From CADBRN01 sp050944685 (lineage in GTDB: Bacteria > Bacillota > Clostridia > Lachnospirales > Lachnospiraceae), in contig JBMNRP010000013.1 in the NCBI GenBank assembly GCA_050944685.1, forward strand, positions 1 to 64,000: a DNA stretch of 64,000 nucleotides, read 5' to 3'. Every line of letters starts with the position of its first letter. Positions within the stretch are counted from its first letter, which is position 1. Positions 58,887 through 64,000 of the stretch are shown here, piece after piece. The position numbers and the translations under genes were made by a program. A model generated the notes under the pieces. That model did not search any database. It was not told where the DNA came from and saw only the letters and a program-made list of their open reading frames with translations.

Positions 58887-61028
58887 ATGAATACGACGAC
58901 AGTGTGGCTTATTGTTCTCTGCCTGATCGTGATCGCTCTTATCTATATTTTTGCGAACTATGCGAAAATCAAGAAGATGGAAGAGGGGACGGCAGACATG
59001 GTAGAGATGGCCGGCATCATCCGTTCGGGCGCATCGACGTTCATGAAAACGGAGTACCGTTCCATCATCGCGGTGCTGATCATCGTGGCCGTGGTTTTCA
59101 CTCTTTTCATTGAGAAAAGCTGCGGACTCACTTTCCTGATCGGCGGATGCATGAGCAGCTGCGTGTGCGTACTCGGCATGAGAAGTGCCACCTACGCAAA
59201 CGTACGTACTGCAAACAAAGCGAGAGAGACCCTTTCCATCGGCGAGACCGTAAAGGTAGCTCTCTGCGGCGGAAGTATTTCCGGACTTTCCGTTCAGGCT
59301 TTCGGTATGCTGGGACTGGTTCTGGTTCTTCTGGTCGGCGGAGGCGTGAAACATGATGCGACCAGCTACGGCCTGCTTGCCAGCCTTCCCTGCAATCCGT
59401 ATGTAATGCGCGTTTCCACGTATTCTCTCGGATGCTCCATTGTTGCTATGTTCAACCGTGTTGCCGGTGGTAACTACACCAAGGCTGCCGATATTTCTTC
59501 CGATATTCTCGGAAAACTCCGTCATGACCTGCCGGAGGATGACAGCCGTGTACCGAACACCATCGCCGACTTCATCGGTGATAACGTCAACGATATCGCC
59601 GGTAACTGCTCCGACCTTCTGGAGTCTTTCGTTGCGACCATGTCCGCATCGATCATGATCGCCGTTACGCTTTATCAGACGGCCGTTGAGGGCGGTTCCG
59701 AGATGGTTTCGGATACAACCTTCACGGCGACCATCGCTTTCCCGATCATCCTGGCAGCCTGTGGTCTTCTGGGATGCCTGATCGGACTTGGCAGCGCCAA
59801 TATCAAGAAGATGGGTGACAACCCGTCCAAAGAGCTGGATCTCTCGACCTGGATTTCCGCAGGCGTGACGATCGTTCTCGGCGGTGTCGCCAGCTACGTG
59901 GTTTTCCACAGCCTCGGTCTCTATGATGAGTTCCGGATCGGATGGGCTTCTCCGTGGGTTTCCGCTATCATGGGAATCGCCAGCGGCGTTGCCATCGGTG
60001 TCATCACCGAGTATTACACCAGCACGGACTACAAGCCGACCAAAGAGCTGGCTGAGATCTGCGACGAGGGTGAGGCTTTCGTTATCACCAAGGGTGATGC
60101 GATCGGATCCCGCTCCTGCCTGCTTCCGGTTCTTCTGATTGCCATCGCGCTTCTGATTTCCGGTAATGTCTGCGGAACGTACGGAATCGCTATTTCCGCA
60201 CTGGGAATGCTCGCATTTGTAGGTGCGACCGTTTCCATCGACGCATTCGGACCGATTGCGGATAATGCCGGCGGTCTGGCAGAGTCCTGCCACCTCGATC
60301 CGGAAGTCCGTGAGATCACCGATAAGCTGGATGCCGTAGGAAATACGACGGCTGCTATCGGTAAGGGATTCGCGATCGGATCTGCCGCGTTCGCGACGGT
60401 TTCCCTGATCGTATCCTATATCGGTCAGTACACCCCGATCGGTGAGGAGCTGACCCTGAACTTCGCTAACTACATGGTGGTGGCCGGCGGTATCCTCGGC
60501 GGAGCGCTGGTTGAGTACTTCATCGCTATCCTGACCGACAACACCGTTGATTCGGCCAAGATTATGGCGGATGAGGGTGATAAGATGATGTCCATCCCGG
60601 GCGTCCTGGAAGGAACCGTGAGACCGGACTACAACCATATGATTCAGCTGGCTGCACAGGAGGCTATCCGCAAGATGGTATTCCCGGCTATCCTGGCTCT
60701 TCTGATTCCGGTTGTCGGCGGACTTCTTTTCGGCGTACAGTTCGTCGGCGGCCTGCTGGTCGGCGCAACGATCGTGGCTATCCCGCGTGCGATCTTCATG
60801 GGCAACTCCGGTGGTGCCTTTGATAACGCGAAGAAGTACATCGAGAGCGGAAACATCGAGGGATCCGGCAAAGGATCTCCGGCTCACAAGGCTTCTGTTA
60901 CGGGTGACACGGTCGGTGATACCCGTAAGGATGTTGTCGGTGTCGCTCTGGATATCTTCATCAAGCTGATGTCCACGGTCGCGAACACCCTTGCTCCGAT
61001 TCTTAAGACGGTATCTCTTATTAAATAA
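58887..61028 (+). CDS. hppA: Membrane-bound ion-pumping pyrophosphatase
   Basis: 713 aa, about 16 membrane helices. Substrate loop GGNYTKAADISSDILGKLRHDLPEDDSRVPNTIADFIGDNVNDIAGNCSDLLE is shown by its key parts: YTKAAD, PEDD and DNVNDIAG. Later come GNTTAAIGKGFAIGSAAFA and DTVGDTRKDVVGVALDIFIKLMS. It splits PPi and pumps H+ and/or Na+ across the membrane. Ala in GNTTAAIGKG, where K+-independent enzymes have Lys, predicts a K+-dependent enzyme. The segments ADISSD and DTRKDVVGVAL differ from the common ADVGAD and DPFKDTSGPSL, marking a divergent subgroup. GGAGGT precedes the start. Codon use suggests strong expression. Confidence 0.95.
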   Translation: MNTTTVWLIVLCLIVIALIYIFANYAKIKKMEEGTADMVEMAGIIRSGASTFMKTEYRSIIAVLIIVAVVFTLFIEKSCGLTFLIGGCMSSCVCVLGMRSATYANVRTANKARETLSIGETVKVALCGGSISGLSVQAFGMLGLVLVLLVGGGVKHDATSYGLLASLPCNPYVMRVSTYSLGCSIVAMFNRVAGGNYTKAADISSDILGKLRHDLPEDDSRVPNTIADFIGDNVNDIAGNCSDLLESFVATMSASIMIAVTLYQTAVEGGSEMVSDTTFTATIAFPIILAACGLLGCLIGLGSANIKKMGDNPSKELDLSTWISAGVTIVLGGVASYVVFHSLGLYDEFRIGWASPWVSAIMGIASGVAIGVITEYYTSTDYKPTKELAEICDEGEAFVITKGDAIGSRSCLLPVLLIAIALLISGNVCGTYGIAISALGMLAFVGATVSIDAFGPIADNAGGLAESCHLDPEVREITDKLDAVGNTTAAIGKGFAIGSAAFATVSLIVSYIGQYTPIGEELTLNFANYMVVAGGILGGALVEYFIAILTDNTVDSAKIMADEGDKMMSIPGVLEGTVRPDYNHMIQLAAQEAIRKMVFPAILALLIPVVGGLLFGVQFVGGLLVGATIVAIPRAIFMGNSGGAFDNAKKYIESGNIEGSGKGSPAHKASVTGDTVGDTRKDVVGVALDIFIKLMSTVANTLAPILKTVSLIK

Positions 61029-61072
61029 GGAATCGGCATTGATCCGGTTCCGGTATCTGAACATCGGGTAAT

Positions 61073-61108
61073 AAACGCGTGAACGGCGTTCGCCGCTCGC
61101 GCGTTTTT
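61073..61108 (+). terminator. Terminator after hppA
   Basis: AAACGCG / CGCGTTT arms with an inner CGGCG / CGCCG helix, ending in five T. Confidence 0.85.
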
Positions 61109-61157
61109 ATCAATTTGGGATTTTTATATAATAATAATTTCTCTTGTAAAGATATTG

Positions 61158-61166
61158 TGATAAAAT
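61158..61166 (+). promoter_or_regulatory. Extended -10 promoter of the acyltransferase gene
   Basis: TGATAAAAT lies 24 bp before the start codon; a weak TTTCTC sits 17 bp upstream of the hexamer. The leader would be under 20 nt. Confidence 0.45.
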
Positions 61167-61189
61167 ATTTACATTGTTGAGGTTGGAAT

Positions 61190-62233
61190 ATGGGGGAAAA
61201 ACAGACTCGAATAAAATATTTCACCTGGCTGCGCGCAATATCGTGTATTGCGATCGTGTTTCTTCACACGTTCTACTGTGCGGTCCGTCTTTTTCGGCCG
61301 GGCGGTATGGAGGAAACCGGATCGCTGATTGTCCGGAACTGCATGATTTTCGCAGTTCCGTGTTTTGTTATGGTTACCGGGGCGCTTCTTCTGAATCCGG
61401 GAAAGACCGTCACGGTCCGCTCCATATTTCAGAAATATCTCAGGCGCATTCTCATCGCACTTGTGGTGTTCACATTCATTTTTGCTCTGTTTGACAGGAT
61501 TGTGGATCATCAGGGCGGCGGGGCGGCAGACCTGGTGATCCGTTATCTGAAGGCGCTTATTACCGACGGAAGCTGGCTGCATATGTGGTATCTCTATATG
61601 CTGATCGGACTTTACCTCATGCTTCCGCTGTACCGGATATTCGTGCGGTACGCTTCCGATAAAGAGCTCAGATATCTTCTGATTCTGTTCCTTGTCTTCC
61701 AGTCGATGGTTCCCACGGTTGAGATGGCGGCCGGGGGATCGTCCGGATTTTATATCCTGGTGTATACGATCTATCCGCTCTATGCGTTTCTGGGATATGC
61801 CATTCATTATGAAAAAATCCGGATATCGCTTCCGGCGGCGGTTCTGATGCTGGTCATCGGAACATGCGGTCTGATCGTGATTACCTGGTTCGGGTGGTCT
61901 GCCGGCCTTGACAATCTGCAGTCGCTCGCAAGCAGCTATTCCTGCATTCTTTCGGTGCTGCAGGCGGTCGGGGTCTTTTCGCTGATGAAGCGAACCGAAT
62001 CCCTGCGAATGAACGCGTCTGGCCGTATTCTTCAGGCTCTGGACGGGTGTTCGTTTGGAATCTACCTGATCCATGTGCTCGTTCTTTACATAATTTACCG
62101 CGTTTTCAGGTTCAATCCGTATCTGCACGGCGGTCTTGCCGTGCTGGTGGTGCTGGCGCTTATTACGCTTGCCGTTTCCTGGGCGGTGATCCGCCTGCTG
62201 AAATTTATCCCGGGAGTAAAACAGATTCTCTGA
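61190..62233 (+). CDS. Acyltransferase-3 family membrane protein
   Basis: 347 aa with about ten hydrophobic helices. The family start is clear: RIKYFTWLRAISCIAIVFLHTFYCA, with the catalytic-type His in VFLHT, then RNCMIFAVPCFVMVTGALLL. Later FGIYLIHVLVLYIIYRVF matches the OafA/WecH group C-terminal signature. These proteins O-acetylate (or otherwise acylate) polysaccharides, peptidoglycan or lipids at the membrane; the target here is unknown. A weak GAGG site precedes the ATG. The next gene, a lipoprotein, begins 52 bp later and may be cotranscribed. Confidence 0.9.
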   Translation: MGEKQTRIKYFTWLRAISCIAIVFLHTFYCAVRLFRPGGMEETGSLIVRNCMIFAVPCFVMVTGALLLNPGKTVTVRSIFQKYLRRILIALVVFTFIFALFDRIVDHQGGGAADLVIRYLKALITDGSWLHMWYLYMLIGLYLMLPLYRIFVRYASDKELRYLLILFLVFQSMVPTVEMAAGGSSGFYILVYTIYPLYAFLGYAIHYEKIRISLPAAVLMLVIGTCGLIVITWFGWSAGLDNLQSLASSYSCILSVLQAVGVFSLMKRTESLRMNASGRILQALDGCSFGIYLIHVLVLYIIYRVFRFNPYLHGGLAVLVVLALITLAVSWAVIRLLKFIPGVKQIL

Positions 62234-62285
62234 GATCCCGGCCAGAAAAAATACACTTAATGTTTTCAAGAAGGGGGCAATGATT

Positions 62286-63296
62286 ATGAAAACAAAAACA
62301 GTCAAAATCATGATTCCGGCGCTTGCCGCCAGCGTGCTTTTCCTGAGCGCGTGCGGATCTTCATCGGGGTCATCTTCCACGGAATCGGTAATGCCTGCGT
62401 CGACGACTTCATCGTCCGCGGCGGAGGCAATTGCGGTCTCCACCGCTACCGCGACTCCGGAACCGGAGCTGAAAACGATCGGAACCGAGGCGGAGGGAGA
62501 AAACATCCGCAAAGTGAATCTGACAAACGGAACCGGACGGAACATCAAGGGCTTTGCGGTCAAATACGATGATCAGACCGGCTACGGCGAGAATATGCTG
62601 CAAAACGGCGATGTCTTCTCCGCGGGAGAGGAGCGAAATGTTTTCTATGACACCACGAATGCGCTCGCGGCGGCGAATGGTTCCGGGACGGATGCGGCTG
62701 CCTCGGGAGCCGATGAGAAAGCGGAATATCCGTCCTACACAGTTCAGCTTACTTTCGATGACGACAGCTCTGTCGAGGTTCATAATTTCCCGTTTGATGA
62801 CGCGAAGGATCTGAAGCTCTTGACAAACGGTACGATTTATTACGTGGAATTCGTCCAGGCTTCGACCGGGACATCTCTGAGCACTCAGGCCGATGAGCAG
62901 GCCATTTATGACGCGGCACAGCAGGCGGCACAGCAGGCAGCGGCTGAGCAGGCAGCGGCTGAGCAGGCAGCAGCTGAGCAGGCGGCAGCCGAGGAGGAAG
63001 AGAATCAATCTGCTCAGTCCTCGAAATCGTCTCAGTCCTCCGGATCCGGTTCCTCCGGCGGGAGTCAGTCTTCCGGCGGCAGTCAGTCCTCCGGCGGGAG
63101 TCAGTCGTCCGGAAGCAGCCAGTCCTCCGGAAGCAGCCAGTCCTCCGGCGGGAGCCAGTCTTCCGGCGGCAGCCAGTCCTCCAGCGGGAGTCAGTCTTCC
63201 GGCGGCAGTCAGTCCTCCGGTGATTCCGGTTCCTCCGGCGGCGGTTCGGACTCAAGCCCGGATTCCGGATGCCTCGATGACGGATTGACATATTAA
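62286..63296 (+). CDS. Lipoprotein with Gln/Ala and Ser/Gly repeat tail
   Basis: 336 aa from ATG 62286 (GGGGG eight bases upstream; ATG 62280 is too close). Signal peptide with lipobox FLSAC (Cys23). After a Ser/Thr linker, residues ~58-200 form a beta-rich domain (KVNLTNGTGRNIKGFAVKYD, YTVQLTFDDDSSVEVHNFPFDD, IYYVEFVQ) that I do not recognise. Residues ~200-235 are an Ala/Gln/Glu helix of repeating AAAEQ. Residues ~240-325 consist of SQSSGG repeats, ending in DSGCLDDGLTY with one Cys near the terminus. It is probably a surface protein crossing the wall. The adjacent acyltransferase suggests, weakly, a shared envelope role. Confidence 0.82.
   Translation: MKTKTVKIMIPALAASVLFLSACGSSSGSSSTESVMPASTTSSSAAEAIAVSTATATPEPELKTIGTEAEGENIRKVNLTNGTGRNIKGFAVKYDDQTGYGENMLQNGDVFSAGEERNVFYDTTNALAAANGSGTDAAASGADEKAEYPSYTVQLTFDDDSSVEVHNFPFDDAKDLKLLTNGTIYYVEFVQASTGTSLSTQADEQAIYDAAQQAAQQAAAEQAAAEQAAAEQAAAEEEENQSAQSSKSSQSSGSGSSGGSQSSGGSQSSGGSQSSGSSQSSGSSQSSGGSQSSGGSQSSSGSQSSGGSQSSGDSGSSGGGSDSSPDSGCLDDGLTY
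62925..63240 (+). repeat. Coding repeats in the lipoprotein tail
   Basis: A 15-bp unit encoding QAAAE is repeated about four times (62930-62995). An 18-bp unit encoding SQSSGG or SQSSGS then repeats about ten times (63055-63225) with alternating CGGC/CGGG/AAGC variants. Confidence 0.85.
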
Positions 63297-63325
63297 TCCG
63301 GTTCCTTTTTGAAAACGGAAATAAA

Positions 63326-63357
63326 ACAGCCTGTCTCACCTTGATGAGGCAGGCTGT
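63326..63357. terminator. Bidirectional terminator between the lipoprotein and glgD
   Basis: ACAGCCTGtCTCA / TGAGGCAGGCTGT stem (one mismatch). ATTGTCTTT follows on the plus strand and TTTTATTT on the minus strand, serving both convergent genes. Confidence 0.8.
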
Positions 63358-63413
63358 ATTGTCTTTCCCTGTCCGGGCAATCTGCCTTCCCGGTTCTGAA
63401 GCCGGGAGGGGGA

Positions 63414-64000
63414 TCAGATGATGTCCTCGCGCTTGATATATCCGGGGTGCTCCGGGGTTCCGATGAGTTCGTTGACGTGAAGCACTTCGGCCAGCTTGTC
63501 CACGATCTGGTAATCCACGTAGATTCCCTTTCCGATCACGGAGTGGGCCTGGATGATACTGTTTTTGACGACGGCCCCTTCCTCGATCACAACGCCGCGT
63601 CCGATGACGGAGTTTTCAACGGCTCCCTTGATAAGGCAACCGTTGGAAACCATGGAGTTCTTTACAGACGCGCCTTTGAAATAATGGGTCGGGCAGGAAT
63701 CGGAGGTCACGGTGTAGATCGGCCAGTTGTCCTCGAACAGTTCCCGCGCGCGGTCGATGTCCAGCAGCTCCATGTTGGAGTCGTAATACGCCTTGTAGCT
63801 GGTCAGAGACTCGAAATACCCCCGGTGCGGAATTCCGCGGACATCGAGCTCGCTGCACTTGATATTGACGATATTTGACAGAGTGTAGACGGAGGAGAGC
63901 TTCGTCGCCTCGTGGATCAGGTCGATAAAGAGCTCGCGCTTCATTACATATGTGTCCATGAAAATATTGCGCTCTTTCGCGGTACCGTGATTGCGCTCGA
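63414..64000 (-). CDS. glgD: Glucose-1-phosphate adenylyltransferase subunit GlgD (3' part)
   Basis: Only the C-terminal ~195 residues are in the window; the frame stays open through 64000 (ERNHGTAKERNIFMDTYVMKRE), so the Met at 63959 is internal. The visible part holds the end of the nucleotidyl-transferase fold (FESLTSYKAYYDSNMELL) and the left-handed beta-helix with hexapeptide repeats (VKNSMVSNGCLIKGAVENSVIGRGVVIEEGAVV, given by its ends). GlgD is the regulatory partner of GlgC, making ADP-glucose for glycogen in Firmicutes. glgC and the other glycogen genes would lie beyond the right edge. Confidence 0.9.
   Translation of the reverse strand, partial: ERNHGTAKERNIFMDTYVMKRELFIDLIHEATKLSSVYTLSNIVNIKCSELDVRGIPHRGYFESLTSYKAYYDSNMELLDIDRARELFEDNWPIYTVTSDSCPTHYFKGASVKNSMVSNGCLIKGAVENSVIGRGVVIEEGAVVKNSIIQAHSVIGKGIYVDYQIVDKLAEVLHVNELIGTPEHPGYIKREDII

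Overview
The window looks like chromosome of a fairly GC-rich, strictly anaerobic Firmicute, most likely Lachnospiraceae or a close clostridial relative. The gene set supports this: pyruvate:ferredoxin oxidoreductase, FprA plus desulfoferrodoxin for oxygen defence, a FabK-type fatty-acid operon with a MarR/FabT-like regulator, a membrane pyrophosphatase, GlgD, LuxS, strong AGGAGG-type ribosome sites, single-membrane lipoproteins, and no outer-membrane genes. The species is an inference.

Layout. 1-149 is the 3' end of a group II intron (domains V and VI), lying just beyond a minus-strand thiM-thiE-HAD operon (205-2414). An esterase (2746-3810) converges on a heterodimeric ABC exporter (3783-7517). 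Next, on the minus strand, are fprA and dfx, separated by a strongly structured spacer, and a Gfo/Idh/MocA dehydrogenase. 11.0-18.1 kb holds a small membrane protein and a signalling island: a hybrid histidine kinase with lost catalytic residues but an intact receiver, a 1279-aa CheB-CheR-PAS-kinase-receiver fusion, and an HPt protein. 18.4-23.5 kb is a sucrose operon (scrA, scrB, scrK) whose ScrB carries a 185-residue acidic repeat tail. 23.6-30.8 kb holds a DUF362 ferredoxin-like protein, a Ser-rich lipoprotein, a stand-alone degenerate CbiE/CbiT-like protein, an NSS transporter and a beta-helix-like lipoprotein. 31.0-34.1 kb is larE-larB-larC, for the nickel-pincer cofactor. 34.4-39.4 kb is a three-gene cassette: membrane Ser/Thr kinase, 71-aa membrane protein, 1040-aa surface protein.

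39.5-47.3 kb is the fatty-acid operon acpP-accD-accA-fabH-fabK-fabD-fabG-fabF-marR, with a promoter flanked by two near-identical 18-bp sites. It is followed by luxS-nudC (minus), trkA-trkH with a structured leader, a lactonase, nifJ, a cytoplasmic GH13 enzyme and a YjbQ-family protein (both minus), hppA, an acyltransferase, a Ser-rich lipoprotein, and the 3' part of glgD at the right edge.

Working together: sucrose uptake and cleavage, starch/glycogen enzymes (GH13, GlgD), NifJ and fatty-acid synthesis outline a fermentative carbohydrate metabolism. The membrane pyrophosphatase would recover energy from the PPi made by biosynthesis, and TrkAH would supply K+. The best candidates for under-described biology are the pseudokinase/CheBR-kinase/HPt island, the kinase-surface protein cassette, the ScrB tail, the solitary CbiE/T-like protein, and the structured RNAs at 9.0 and 48.9 kb. 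No CRISPR array, tRNA, rRNA, complete insertion sequence or prophage was seen.
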